Below, piece after piece: positions 28,120 to 36,974 of a stretch of DNA of 64,000 nucleotides (positions are counted from its first letter, which is position 1; every line of letters begins with the position of its first letter). A program made the position numbers and the translations under genes. The stretch is taken from the NCBI RefSeq assembly GCF_003253485.1, contig NZ_QKTX01000003.1, forward strand, positions 186,001 through 250,000, read 5' to 3'. Under the pieces are notes generated by a model. That model did not search any database. It was not told the DNA's origin and was given only the letters and a program-made list of their open reading frames with translations. Origin of the DNA: Algoriphagus aquaeductus. GTDB lineage: Bacteria; Bacteroidota; Bacteroidia; Cytophagales; Cyclobacteriaceae.

Positions 28120-28947
28120 TTATTGCAGCACCATTTCCACCCGCCGGTTTTTGCTTTTGCCTTCTTCAGTAGCATTGGTGCTGACCGGTGAAAGCGAAGC
28201 TATTCCGTAGGATTTAAGCTGGTTTTTGGAGATTTGATAATCGAGTATCAACGCTTGGACAACCGCTTCTGCTCTTTTTTCGGATAATTGCTGATTGTGC
28301 TCCATGCTGCCGGTATTGTCGGTGTGTCCGACGATATATACTTGAATCGATGGATTGGCTTTGAGGTATTTGGCCATTTGTGCGAGCGTTTCTTTGGATT
28401 CAGGATTGATTTCTGCCCGATCTGTATCAAAGTAGATTCCGTAAAAAGCCACTTTGCCCGTCGACTTCACTTCTCGTTCGATATCCTCTGAGGTGAGCAC
28501 AATGTATTGGTTCATAATTTCTTCCTTGAGACAGGTCACGGAAAAAGTGCCGCTTTGGTCACTTTGAACTTCTATCCACCAAGATTCTCCGGCCGATTTT
28601 AGATGAAGAAGGGTTCGTGAATTGGATTGGCTGATTAGGCTTCCTCCTTTGGAGAGAACAGCCTGAGTGTAATTCTGAAAAATCATCGGATTGGAAGGTC
28701 TCTTTTCCCAAGCCCCTTCAAATGTGTAGTAGGTTTTCAAGATATAACCTGATTTTTCCAACTTCTCCCAAGTGCCGGATTTATCGGTGTAATCGGTTTT
28801 GAAGGTGTCAAACTCTTTCTCTTCACAGGAGGAGATCCGATGCTGTGGGAGTATGGAAAACAGGGGGTGGTTTTCACAGGAATTCTGAGCGAGTACGCTC
28901 CATGTGCTTAAGAAAATTAAGACAGGGAAAAAAAGAAGATTTCTCAT
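28120..28947 (-). CDS. OmpA-family peptidoglycan-associated protein
   Basis: 275-residue exported protein. I start at the ATG 28947 because the signal peptide (MRNLLFFPVLIFL, ending LAQ) begins there; an upstream in-frame ATG at 29031 would add 28 unlikely residues. After a domain of unknown type, the OmpA C-terminal domain (about 165-275) shows YFDTDRAEINPES, VYIVGHTDNTGS and NRRVEM, which bind meso-DAP peptidoglycan. It probably links the outer membrane to the wall. Confidence 0.88.
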   Translation of the reverse strand: MRNLLFFPVLIFLSTWSVLAQNSCENHPLFSILPQHRISSCEEKEFDTFKTDYTDKSGTWEKLEKSGYILKTYYTFEGAWEKRPSNPMIFQNYTQAVLSKGGSLISQSNSRTLLHLKSAGESWWIEVQSDQSGTFSVTCLKEEIMNQYIVLTSEDIEREVKSTGKVAFYGIYFDTDRAEINPESKETLAQMAKYLKANPSIQVYIVGHTDNTGSMEHNQQLSEKRAEAVVQALILDYQISKNQLKSYGIASLSPVSTNATEEGKSKNRRVEMVLQ

Positions 28948-29073
28948 TTGGTAAAGCGTTTTTTTCCGAAAAAGGACTAACGGAAAGCAGGATATTCTCG
29001 TCGAACTTCGTTGCCCGAATTCCCGCTTCATTGAATTTGAATAGCGTAAAAAAGATAGGATTAAGTCTTTAAT

Positions 29074-29310
29074 CTACCGGTTTGCCGAATCGTTTAAATA
29101 AAAGGTCAGCGCTCCGGAGGGGCACTTTTTCACCGTTTCGATGATTCGTTCGGTAGTGCTTGCTTCCGGTTTGATCCATGGTTTGGATTTGGGCTGGAAT
29201 ACATCCGGGTTATTTCTGACGCAATTGCCGGAGTGAATGCATTTTCCTGATTTCCAGACGATGGTGACTTCCCCATTGCTGTATTCTTTGGTGAGATTGT
29301 CCTTGTCCAT
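29074..29310 (-). CDS. YjdI-like mono-cluster ferredoxin
   Basis: 78-residue small protein of the divergent 4Fe-4S mono-cluster (Fer4_19/YjdI) type. Three cysteines are visible at 24, 30 and 63 (KCIHSGNC, KKCPSGAL), and WKSGKCIHSGNCVRNNPDVF is typical of the family. The iron-sulfur cluster type and function are not established. It follows the YjdJ-like acetyltransferase gene by 12 bases; the same pairing occurs in E. coli yjdIJ. Confidence 0.78.
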   Translation of the reverse strand: MDKDNLTKEYSNGEVTIVWKSGKCIHSGNCVRNNPDVFQPKSKPWIKPEASTTERIIETVKKCPSGALTFYLNDSANR

Positions 29311-29322
29311 GAGTGTAGTGAG

Positions 29323-29601
29323 TTAGAGTACGTCTTGTATTTCTGCTGTTTTTTGGAAAACGCTTTTGGCAAAGGGACACAAGGGGAGGATTTTGATTCC
29401 TTTTTCCCGGGCAAATTCAACTGCCTTCATCACGAGTTGTTTGCCTGCACTTTTGCCCCGGAGGGCATCACTGACCTCAGTATGGTCGATGATCATTCGA
29501 TGTGTTCCTGCCCAGGTATAGGTCATTTCTGCCTCTTTTTTTCCTTCGAGAAGGATGTAAAAACTACCCTTTTTGCCATTGTCTTCTTGGTGGATATCCA
29601 T
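29323..29601 (-). CDS. YjdJ-like small GNAT N-acetyltransferase
   Basis: 92-residue minimal GNAT-fold protein. EMTYTWAGTHRMIIDHTEVSDALRGKSAGKQLV matches the YjdJ/Acetyltransf_CG family, with RGKSAGK as the acetyl-CoA loop. ILPLCPFAKSVF near the C-terminus is also conserved. Substrate unknown. It is the first gene of an operon with the YjdI-like ferredoxin. Confidence 0.8.
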   Translation of the reverse strand: MDIHQEDNGKKGSFYILLEGKKEAEMTYTWAGTHRMIIDHTEVSDALRGKSAGKQLVMKAVEFAREKGIKILPLCPFAKSVFQKTAEIQDVL

Positions 29602-29818
29602 GTCTGTCTAAAATTAGGTGAGGTAGGAAAAAGCTATCAAAATGAATTCTTTAGCTAAGTTTAGGCAATTTGGGTGAAAAAGGCTAGGTGAGTATTGGTG
29701 TTTTATTACCGAGAGAAGGCGCTCGGACTTATTTCATTCTTAATTTGAACTTCACTAGGATCACTAAAAAGTACCTAAGTTTGGTCTTTGAAAATTTAAA
29801 CCTTTCAAACTCCCTAAA

Positions 29819-30220
29819 TTACCAAACTACTTTTAGTCCAATTTCCTGATAGCGATTGATGTTTTCATCAGCTGTTATAAAAGTTAATCCGTGTCGGAGT
29901 GATTGCCAGATCATCATTCGGTCAAAAGGATCTTTGTGAATGTTCGAATCCAGTTTGTAAATAGTGAGTGCATCATCCATTTCCAAATTCAACTCCTGGA
30001 AATCAAAATTTTGAACAAATCCAGCTTTTACTATTTCAGGATTATGACCTTTTAAGTCCAGTTTTCCTGACTGAAATTTCAAGCTCATTTCCCAAAAGCT
30101 CACTACGCTTAAATATATCTCGTTTTTTGGTTCAAGTAAAATAGCTCTAGCTCGACTGCTGAGTTTATGGTCTTCGTAGGCCATCCACAAAATGACATGT
30201 GTGTCTAGCAAATACTTCAT
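29819..30220 (-). CDS. VapC-type PIN-domain toxin
   Basis: 133-residue PIN-domain ribonuclease. The acidic site is Asp6 (LLDTHV), Glu44 (SFWEMS), Asp97/Asp100 (KDPFDRM) and Asp118 (TADENI). PIN toxins cut tRNA or rRNA to stop growth. Its ATG overlaps the stop of the upstream antitoxin gene by 4 bases, the usual arrangement. The gene is intact, unlike the PIN gene at 57.2 kb. Confidence 0.88.
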   Translation of the reverse strand: MKYLLDTHVILWMAYEDHKLSSRARAILLEPKNEIYLSVVSFWEMSLKFQSGKLDLKGHNPEIVKAGFVQNFDFQELNLEMDDALTIYKLDSNIHKDPFDRMMIWQSLRHGLTFITADENINRYQEIGLKVVW

Positions 30221-30465
30221 AGTCCAAACTCTTCCAATTCCTGATCAGACCAGTGGAGGTCTTCATGGTTAATAGTCACACCCTGCTCCTTAAAGAATCC
30301 TAGATTTCGTTGCACGGGCTTTTCGGGTTCCAAAGTTTTGCCAAAATAGCCGACTAAATCACCGGACTTACCCTTGATTACTTTGACGGTAACACCGCTT
30401 TTGATCAGTTCTATAACCTCAGAAAACCTCGCTTTAAACTCTCCAATGTGCATCGTTAGTGTCAT
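30217..30465 (-). CDS. Type II antitoxin, Phd/YefM-like
   Basis: 82-residue protein directly upstream of the VapC-type toxin. HIGEFKARFSEVIELIKSGVTVKVIKGKSGDLVGYF fits the Phd/YefM DNA-binding fold (a Phd-like VNVxEFK start, then a strand-helix pair), and the acidic, aromatic tail would wrap the toxin. Such antitoxins usually repress their own operon. No operator was identified with confidence. Confidence 0.78.
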   Translation of the reverse strand: MTLTMHIGEFKARFSEVIELIKSGVTVKVIKGKSGDLVGYFGKTLEPEKPVQRNLGFFKEQGVTINHEDLHWSDQELEEFGL

Positions 30466-30537
30466 AGTTGTCTGATTTTAAGCTAAGTTAAACTTTTCTT
30501 GACAACTTGTTAAGAAAAAGTTCGGTTTGAATATGGC

Positions 30538-31371
30538 CTATCTCCTAATATTCCAACTGATACAATTCAGAATCCCTCCGTCCTTAGCCAAGACATTGGA
30601 TTCGATAGGGATGACTTTTTGATCTGGGAAGCAGGTTTCGATGATTCGGAGAGCTTCCTCGTCTTCTTTGAAGTTGAAAACTGGAACAAAAATCACGTTT
30701 TCCATTTGCAGGAAATTGATGTAATCTCCATTCGCGTGGTTATTACTTGGGTTATTGTAGACATTGTAGGGAAGCTTGACTACCTCCAATCCGGTATTGT
30801 GAAGGGCGATCTCCAAGGCTTCGTAAAATTTTCTACTCTCCTTAGCATAGTCATTAGCCAAAATGGTCTTCTCGTTCACAAAGCGAGCCATCCCATCTGC
30901 ATGTCCGGTGAAATCACCTGGCTGCACGGGAAGAAGAAAAATCCGATCCAATTCGAGAAGTTTTTTGAGTTCAGTCAAAAGCGCTTTTCTCTCCCAAGCA
31001 GGATTATCTTCAAAAATCCGATCCGTCACAAAAGCCTGATGGGCTGACCTTACTAAGTTTCCTCCATCCAAAACGATGTCAGATTTATGCGTTTGAATGC
31101 CCAAGGAGGCACAAATCGCATCCACATCGGACTTGGTTTTCTGATATTTGAGTGGCTTGAGATAGCCCGGATCGTATCGAAACTGTATAAAGCTATCCCC
31201 AACCTGAATCGGCATGTAATCCACCGCCCAAACGTCCTTGGTGCCGGGCAAAAAGTCAAAAGCAACATTTTGAGCCTTTAACTCCCTTTCCAAACGAGCA
31301 TAAAACTCCGGAAACTTTTTGGGAAGTGTATCAGCAAGGTAAAGGAAGTTGGTTTGGGAGTCGGGGGTCAT
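30538..31371 (-). CDS. Agmatine-deiminase/peptidyl-arginine-deiminase family protein
   Basis: 277-residue guanidino-group-modifying enzyme of the PAD_porph family. Candidate catalytic residues are all present: Asp51 (WAVDYMP), Asp102 (LDGGNL), His157 and Asp159 (GHADGMARF) and Cys270 (ILNCIS). The chain is about 80 residues shorter than agmatine deiminase and the first motif reads AVDY rather than the usual RD-GP, so the substrate may differ. Its start overlaps the upstream 169-residue gene by 4 bases, so the two are translationally coupled. Confidence 0.8.
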   Translation of the reverse strand: MTPDSQTNFLYLADTLPKKFPEFYARLERELKAQNVAFDFLPGTKDVWAVDYMPIQVGDSFIQFRYDPGYLKPLKYQKTKSDVDAICASLGIQTHKSDIVLDGGNLVRSAHQAFVTDRIFEDNPAWERKALLTELKKLLELDRIFLLPVQPGDFTGHADGMARFVNEKTILANDYAKESRKFYEALEIALHNTGLEVVKLPYNVYNNPSNNHANGDYINFLQMENVIFVPVFNFKEDEEALRIIETCFPDQKVIPIESNVLAKDGGILNCISWNIRR

Positions 31372-31877
31372 TTTTTTGGATTGATAGAAAATGCGTAATT
31401 CTTCACATGCATGTCATTTACCTCGGCGTTTTTACCTAGCCCTTTTCTTGGCCCTGCTTTAATGGGAAGAGAATCGAATGGTTTTGAGATAAGCTTGGTT
31501 TGAATATTTCCATCAAAGGCATTGAATCCGCTAAAAAGGGTCATTGCACAAACCATCGGTCCTTTGATCTCCTTTCTTTCAGTAAGGTCATAAATTCCCC
31601 GGATCAAGATTCCACCTTCTCCTTTGAGGTCAGGATCGTCTAACGCAATATCTACCCCTGAATAGTGAAAAAACCAATCTCCTGCTTTAGGTTGGACATG
31701 ATTTCTACCATAAGTGGATTGGTCAGGGTGAGTTTCTGATTTCCAATAGAACTCTATCTCCATCAAACGAAAAAGTTGATCACCTTTCTGAATGGCATAT
31801 TCTTCAAAAAGCCTCTTTGCGATTTTACCAAATCCAGCTTCATTTTCTTTATCGGGAGTTATTTTTAGGAAGGTCAT
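31368..31877 (-). CDS. Hypothetical protein coupled to the deiminase; possible MPG-like fold
   Basis: 169-residue cytosolic protein I do not firmly recognise. The order of motifs EIEFYW, then DWFFHYSGVDIAL, then GGILIRGI, then KGPMVCAMTLFSG resembles the strand order of methylpurine-DNA glycosylases (ETEAY, YVY-YGMY, VLLRAL, GPSKLCQAL). The catalytic Glu of that family may correspond to Glu in EIEFYW, but similarity is too weak to assign function. Its stop overlaps the start of the deiminase gene. Confidence 0.55.
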   Translation of the reverse strand: MTFLKITPDKENEAGFGKIAKRLFEEYAIQKGDQLFRLMEIEFYWKSETHPDQSTYGRNHVQPKAGDWFFHYSGVDIALDDPDLKGEGGILIRGIYDLTERKEIKGPMVCAMTLFSGFNAFDGNIQTKLISKPFDSLPIKAGPRKGLGKNAEVNDMHVKNYAFSINPKK

Positions 31878-31999
31878 TTAATCATGAGGGATTTGATTTT
31901 CTAGTGGTTTGGTGAAAGGGAATTACAAATTCTACTAGATGTATAGGAGGAGTTGAAAATTACTCCTTGACCAACTTTTAAACTACTCTCAATTGGGGA

Positions 32000-32284
32000 T
32001 TAGTTTGATTTGCTATAAATTTTTGTTTCAATGTGGACAATTGAATAAATACAAACTGATACTATTATCCCAAAGCCCAATGCTGCTCCGTTTAATCCTG
32101 AAGAAAGTGAAGTTCCATTAACAATTTCAAAATCTATTCCTTGAATTTTCTCAGGTTTGATTTCAAATCCACCACTTTCTTTGAATTTTTCTCCAAACTC
32201 AATTAAAGAATTATAAGAATAATATGCCATAAAGACTAGGCAAATTTGGAATAGCCTTAATATCGTGTAACTAATATTGTTCAT
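32000..32284 (-). CDS. Small two-helix membrane protein partner of the CBS-HEPN gene
   Basis: 94-residue protein with two predicted membrane helices (about 7-27 and 63-84) and an external or cytosolic loop of about 35 residues between them. No known family is recognised. It starts 4 bases after the CBS-HEPN gene, so both are translated from one message. AT-rich composition matches its partner and differs from nearby core genes. Confidence 0.6.
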   Translation of the reverse strand: MNNISYTILRLFQICLVFMAYYSYNSLIEFGEKFKESGGFEIKPEKIQGIDFEIVNGTSLSSGLNGAALGFGIIVSVCIYSIVHIETKIYSKSN

Positions 32285-32288
32285 TTTT

Positions 32289-33098
32289 TTATGGCTTTAT
32301 GTTTAAGGTTTCTTTAATTATGTGATAATCACTTAGAAGTTCATTAATTTTCCCAATAGAGGTCCTGTCACTAAGGATTGGCCTTACAGGATGCATCACT
32401 TTATTTCTAACTTCCCCATATGTTCCTTCAGGACTAAATTTCTTTGAAAATTTATTAAGGGATTTAAGATTTTTAGGAAGATGGTTTAAAAATTTATTTA
32501 TAGTAATGCCAATAGTTTGTAAGTACATGTGTTCAAATATATTGCTGTCTACATTGTGTTTTCTTGAATTTTGAAATTCGCTTATTATGTTAAGGAGGTG
32601 GGAATCTTGAGATTCTGAGAAGGATTTTATTATTTCATCTTCATTAATATGCTCCTTTAGTTTCACTGCAACACTTTGCTCTATATCTGCAATAATTTGA
32701 AATAGATAGTTGTAAACTGCAAAGCAATTCAAGTTAACAAATGATACAAGACCCAAAACATCTTTGTTGTTTGCGAGGAAAAAATAATGTTCTTCTTCCT
32801 CATTGAATTTTTGAATTAAATCAGCTAAGCTTGTTCTATAATAAATTGTCTTTGTTTTTTCAATTTTATTTAGGTTCAACTGGTTGTAATCTCCCCAAGT
32901 CCGAGTTGAATAATATTTATTAGTTTTTCCGTCTGATTCGGTTATAGGTAAAACATCAAATTTATTCTTCTTCATAATCTCTTTGGCGAGCACCTCATCT
33001 TCATTCTCTATTGAAGTCCAATTCCATTTGTTTATTCCAATTTGAGCTACTGTAAGGTCTAGAATTGGATTGTATTCAAAATGTTTCCTGATTTCCAT
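32289..33098 (-). CDS. Predicted CBS-pair and HEPN-domain protein
   Basis: 269-residue protein. Residues about 20-125 look like two CBS motifs (EVLAKEIMKKNKFDVLPI, and later IYYRTSLADLIQKFNEEEEHYFFLAN with VLGLVSFVNLN), a fold that binds adenine nucleotides. The helical C-terminal part has Arg231-Asn-Lys-Val-Met-His236 (RNKVMH), the Rx4H signature of HEPN ribonucleases. A nucleotide-sensing RNase is therefore possible, but this is inference: no activity is known and HEPN proteins can be inactive. It is AT-rich and forms an operon with a small membrane protein. Confidence 0.6.
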   Translation of the reverse strand: MEIRKHFEYNPILDLTVAQIGINKWNWTSIENEDEVLAKEIMKKNKFDVLPITESDGKTNKYYSTRTWGDYNQLNLNKIEKTKTIYYRTSLADLIQKFNEEEEHYFFLANNKDVLGLVSFVNLNCFAVYNYLFQIIADIEQSVAVKLKEHINEDEIIKSFSESQDSHLLNIISEFQNSRKHNVDSNIFEHMYLQTIGITINKFLNHLPKNLKSLNKFSKKFSPEGTYGEVRNKVMHPVRPILSDRTSIGKINELLSDYHIIKETLNIKP

Positions 33099-33496
33099 TT
33101 GAGTTTACTTTTTCAGCTTTTATTCATTTTTTTCCAATTGTGTAATTACTCTGCTAGGTGTAATTTCTTCTCGAAGCCTTTGAAGTTAAGTAGGACGCTG
33201 GGTGGGATTTACAATCACTCCTAAGTGTCCAAACCAAATTATAATTGGTTATAACCACTAATTTCAGGAAATCCCTTTCCTTTTGTTGTCCAAGAAAGAC
33301 CTTTCAAAAGCCTTAAACCCCTTCTCGAATTTATCCCTGGCTTTCGTTCCAATAGGCCCAAATTCTTCCTTAATCAATTGGTCTAAGGTCTTTAGATTCT
33401 TGGTTTTCTTATTTTCCTTCATTGTTGTTTTCTTTCCTTTATTCTGAATTTAGGATTAGCTGGACGGAATTAAAAATCCCACCCAGCCCTTTTTCC
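33099..33496. other. Intergenic region around a truncated ORF
   Basis: AT-rich region upstream of the CBS-HEPN gene. Besides the 52-codon remnant at 33264-33422 it holds the 10-base palindrome GGTTATAACC at 33248-33257, a possible operator. Nothing else is recognised. Confidence 0.4.
33264..33422 (-). pseudogene. Truncated antitoxin-like ORF (HigA/XRE N-terminal linker)
   Basis: 52-codon ORF too short for most gene callers. LKTLDQLIKEEFGPIGTKARDKFEKGFKAF resembles the N-terminal linker of XRE-type antitoxins of Bacteroidota, which normally continue into a helix-turn-helix domain. Here a TGA follows and no HTH was found in the next bases. It may be a decayed antitoxin remnant or a short free-standing protein. 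Confidence 0.45.
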
Positions 33497-36400
33497 TCAC
33501 TTCACAAACAACACTCCCACCCCCTTCTCACTTGCCAGCTTATCGAATGCAGGCACGGCAGTTTGGATTAGTCGTTCGCCTTCGGCTTTGAGAGGTTTCC
33601 ACTGTTCCATCAATTCGGCGTAGCGGGCTTTGGTGCCTTCGTTGATTTTTGGAATGCTGCTTTCCCCATGGTTCATCATAAACATAAAGTTGGCGGTGAA
33701 CTTGTTCGGGAAGTTTTCCACGTCATCATAGGCGGTGGACTTGCGCTGCACCATGTCTTCATCCCAAGCTTGGATTTCTTTGATTAGGGTTTCGGCAGCG
33801 GTCTTCAGGTCTTTGTATTCTGCTTTTTTATCCAAGCGAGTGACCAAGTCCTTGAGTTGGTCTTGGTAGGCTTTTGCGGTATTCACCATGGTGTGCATGG
33901 TGGTGACCTCGCTTTCCAGCTGACTCATCAATTCATGATAGGCTTGGTAGTCAGCAGGAGTGAGGTTGTAATCCGGAACGTCCACGATTTCCCCTTTGGC
34001 TTCGGCTGTCACTCCTCCACCGCTGAGTCGAAGGGTGTAGGTGCCAGGAATGGCTTTGTGGCCCGCATAGCTCGATTCGATATAGGCTGTAGGGATACCA
34101 GGCACGGTCGGATAACGCAGGTTCCAGACAAATCGGTTGACTCCTTTGCGCGTGGAGATTGTCGGTTCGGGTGAAGGTCCGCCGTCGTAGGATTTGAAAT
34201 CCGGATCTTTTTTGGAACTCAGTTTTCGTACGAGATTTCCTTTAGCATCGAGGATTTCCAAAGTTAGTTCGCTGCTGTCGGCGAAAGTCTCAGGAAGGTG
34301 GTAGTAGATCACCATGCCATTGGCAGGATTATGGCCTTGAAAAGGATGCGTACCGGTAAATCCGTCCAGATTGCCACTGTTCATGCTGGAGTACCAGTTG
34401 CCCAAAAGGGCTTTTTCTGGTGTGTAGAGCGTGATTTTGTCTGCTTTGGCCTGTACTTCCCGCACGGCATTCAGCTCATCGAGGATCCAATAAGATCGTC
34501 CTGCCGTCGCCACGATCAGGTCGTCATGGGCTACTTTTAGATCGGTAATCGGAGTGAGTGGAAGGTTGAGTTGGAAAGATGACCAATTTGCACCGCCATC
34601 CTTGGAGATATACATGCCTGTTTCGGTTCCCGCGAAAAGCAAGTTTTTCACTTTCGTGTCTTCCCGCACCACTCGAGTAAAGGCTCCGTAGGGAATGCCT
34701 TTGGAGATATTCATCCAGGTCTTTCCGTAGTCGCTGGTTTTGTATAGCGCAGGCGTGTAATCGTTGAACTTGTAGCGGGTCGTCGCGATATAGGCAGTCC
34801 CCGGATCGTGAGGCGAAACCTCAATCGCATTGATGAGGGTTTCTTTCAGGTCTTTTGGAGTGACATTGGTCCAGGTTTTTCCACCATCACGGGTCAAATG
34901 AACAAGGCCATCATCAGAACCTGTCCAGATCACTCCAGCCTCGTGCGGGCTTTCGATTACATAGGCAATAGTGCCGTAGTTTTCCGCGCCGACGGCTTCA
35001 TTGGTGTAAGGCACGCCACCTTTGCCCTGCTTGGATTTTTCATTTCGGGTGAGGTCAGGGGAAACTTCTGTCCAGGTTTTTCCCCAATCCTGAGTTTTGA
35101 GGAGGACTTGTGCCGCATGATAAAAAGTATTGGGTTCGTGTTGAGACCAGATGATGGGAGCGTTCCAGTTGAACCGGTACTTCATGTCCTTCGCGTCCAT
35201 TCCCAGGTATTGGATCGGGGCGGCCATGATATTGGTAGAGCCCTGCGTCTTCATGTCGAGCACTTCGATCGTGCCTTGGTAGCTTCCACCCAAGACATAC
35301 CTTGGATCATCCGGGTCAAAGGCCAAAAAGGCGCTTTCTCCTCCTGCGGAATAGTTCCAATGCTCCTGGGTAATTCCTCCTCTGCCTAAAGCCATGCTGG
35401 AAATCACCACAGAAGTATTGTCCTGTTGCCCGCCATAGATGCGATAGGGAAATTGATTGTCCACATTGATTCGGTACATCTGAGCGGTAGGCATATTGCT
35501 CTGAACAGACCAGGTTTTGCCACCATTGAAAGAAATGGAACCGCCACCGTCATCGGCCAGGATTAGGTTGTTGGCATTTTTAGGATTGATCCAGAGATCG
35601 TGGTAGTCCCCGTGCGGGCCGGTGATGTCTTCGAAGGTTTTTCCGCCGTCGATCGATACCAAGAAAGGCGCACTTTGCACATAGACTTTATGCTCGTTCA
35701 CGGGATCGGCAAAAACTTCGATGTAGTACCAAGCCCGCTGGGTGAGTCGGTTGCTTTTGTTGATGAGTGTCCAGCTTTCTCCGGCGTCATCAGAGACGAA
35801 GAGGCCACCGAGATCCTTGTCTGAATCGCTTTCGATCAAAGCATAAACCTTATTAGAATTGGCTCTGGAGACGGAGATGGCCATTTTTCCTTTTTCCTCA
35901 GGCAAACCTTTGTGGATTTTCTTCCAGGTCTTTCCGGAATCTGTGGATTTGTAAAGTCCCGAGCCCGGACCACCGGATTTCACCTGCCAAGGGAAACGCT
36001 GATGCTCCCACATGGCAGCATACAGGATTTCCGGGTAATTCATGTCCATGGAAAGTTCCACCGCTCCGGTCATGTTGTCCACGAAAAGGACTTTTTCCCA
36101 AGTCAAACCTCCATCGATGGACTTATACACGCCTCGATCCTCGTTAGGAGCATGCAGAGCGCCCTGGGCGGCGACGTAAAGCACATCAGGATTGGTTGGG
36201 TGGATTTGGATTCGGGAGATGTGTTGGGTTTTTTCCAAGCCGAGTTTTTTCCAGGTTTTGCCTGCATCGGTGGATTTGTATACGCCGTCGCCGTAGGAGG
36301 TCATCACGCCCCGAGGCGCATGCTCACCCATGCCGACATAGACCATGTTGGGATTGCTTTCGGCGACAGCTACAGCACCAACCGAACCTGTGGTGAAAAA

Positions 36401-36634
36401 TCCATCGGAAATATTCTCCCAATGCTGACCTGCATCCGAGGTTTTCCAGAGTCCTCCTCCGGTAGTGCCGAAGTAGTAGGTCAGCGGATCGTTTACCACT
36501 CCGCTAGCAGCCACTGATCGACCGCCGCGAAAAGGGCCGATGTTTCGGTATTTGATCGGGAGGGAGGAATCGTAGGTTTGTGCAGTTGCAGTGATGCTTC
36601 CAAGTAGAAGCAAAAAGGCAAGGACTTTTTTCAT
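33497..36634 (-). CDS. Secreted sortilin/VPS10-like BNR propeller protein
   Basis: 1045-residue exported protein with a signal peptide ending TAQ. The opening [22 protein letters not shown] and many Asp-box turns ([46 protein letters not shown]) identify the large beta-propeller family of Bacteroidota labelled sortilin N-terminal or BNR glycosyl hydrolase. The last 300 residues form a separate part with a beta domain ([13 protein letters not shown]) and a helical end. Hydrolase activity is not shown. No C-terminal secretion domain is visible. Confidence 0.85.
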   Translation of the reverse strand: MKKVLAFLLLLGSITATAQTYDSSLPIKYRNIGPFRGGRSVAASGVVNDPLTYYFGTTGGGLWKTSDAGQHWENISDGFFTTGSVGAVAVAESNPNMVYVGMGEHAPRGVMTSYGDGVYKSTDAGKTWKKLGLEKTQHISRIQIHPTNPDVLYVAAQGALHAPNEDRGVYKSIDGGLTWEKVLFVDNMTGAVELSMDMNYPEILYAAMWEHQRFPWQVKSGGPGSGLYKSTDSGKTWKKIHKGLPEEKGKMAISVSRANSNKVYALIESDSDKDLGGLFVSDDAGESWTLINKSNRLTQRAWYYIEVFADPVNEHKVYVQSAPFLVSIDGGKTFEDITGPHGDYHDLWINPKNANNLILADDGGGSISFNGGKTWSVQSNMPTAQMYRINVDNQFPYRIYGGQQDNTSVVISSMALGRGGITQEHWNYSAGGESAFLAFDPDDPRYVLGGSYQGTIEVLDMKTQGSTNIMAAPIQYLGMDAKDMKYRFNWNAPIIWSQHEPNTFYHAAQVLLKTQDWGKTWTEVSPDLTRNEKSKQGKGGVPYTNEAVGAENYGTIAYVIESPHEAGVIWTGSDDGLVHLTRDGGKTWTNVTPKDLKETLINAIEVSPHDPGTAYIATTRYKFNDYTPALYKTSDYGKTWMNISKGIPYGAFTRVVREDTKVKNLLFAGTETGMYISKDGGANWSSFQLNLPLTPITDLKVAHDDLIVATAGRSYWILDELNAVREVQAKADKITLYTPEKALLGNWYSSMNSGNLDGFTGTHPFQGHNPANGMVIYYHLPETFADSSELTLEILDAKGNLVRKLSSKKDPDFKSYDGGPSPEPTISTRKGVNRFVWNLRYPTVPGIPTAYIESSYAGHKAIPGTYTLRLSGGGVTAEAKGEIVDVPDYNLTPADYQAYHELMSQLESEVTTMHTMVNTAKAYQDQLKDLVTRLDKKAEYKDLKTAAETLIKEIQAWDEDMVQRKSTAYDDVENFPNKFTANFMFMMNHGESSIPKINEGTKARYAELMEQWKPLKAEGERLIQTAVPAFDKLASEKGVGVLFVK

Positions 36635-36974
36635 AAGGATTCGGTGGTTTTGAAAAAGTAAGTTAAAGAAAAGTCATAGAACATAATTCTGAATGCTAAA
36701 ATCAGAAGTCTAAAACTGATTATACGCTATTCTGTCAGTAGACGAATATTCCTCTGATTTTGGGCTGGGAGACCGTAGACGGAAGACCGAAGAAATACAT
36801 GAATTGGCATTTACCAGTTAATTTAAGCTTCTAACTTGACTACTGGCAAAGTTCCGTATATCCAATAGTCTAAAAGTTCAGAAATGGAGCTTCAAATAAT
36901 GTTGATGGAAATAGAGAAAAAAAAGCCCCGCCATTGATTCGGCAGGGCTGAGTTGGTTTAGTTGTTTATTGTGC
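36635..36974. other. Intergenic region with a terminator at its right end
   Basis: 340 bases between two minus-strand genes. Besides the terminator at 36916-36949 it holds low-complexity sequence (GGGAGACCGTAGACGGAAG near 36768) that resembles dispersed intergenic filler. No gene is supported. Confidence 0.4.
36916..36949 (-). terminator. Terminator after the DUF6600 gene
   Basis: AGCCCCGCC (36924-36932) pairs with GGCAGGGCT (36941-36949) with one mismatch. On the minus strand the stem is followed by eight T. Confidence 0.82.

Noticed and set aside
34808-36517. Plus-strand ORFs of about 200 codons inside the sortilin-like gene
   Set aside because: They mirror the repeated Asp-box coding sequence and have no independent support.
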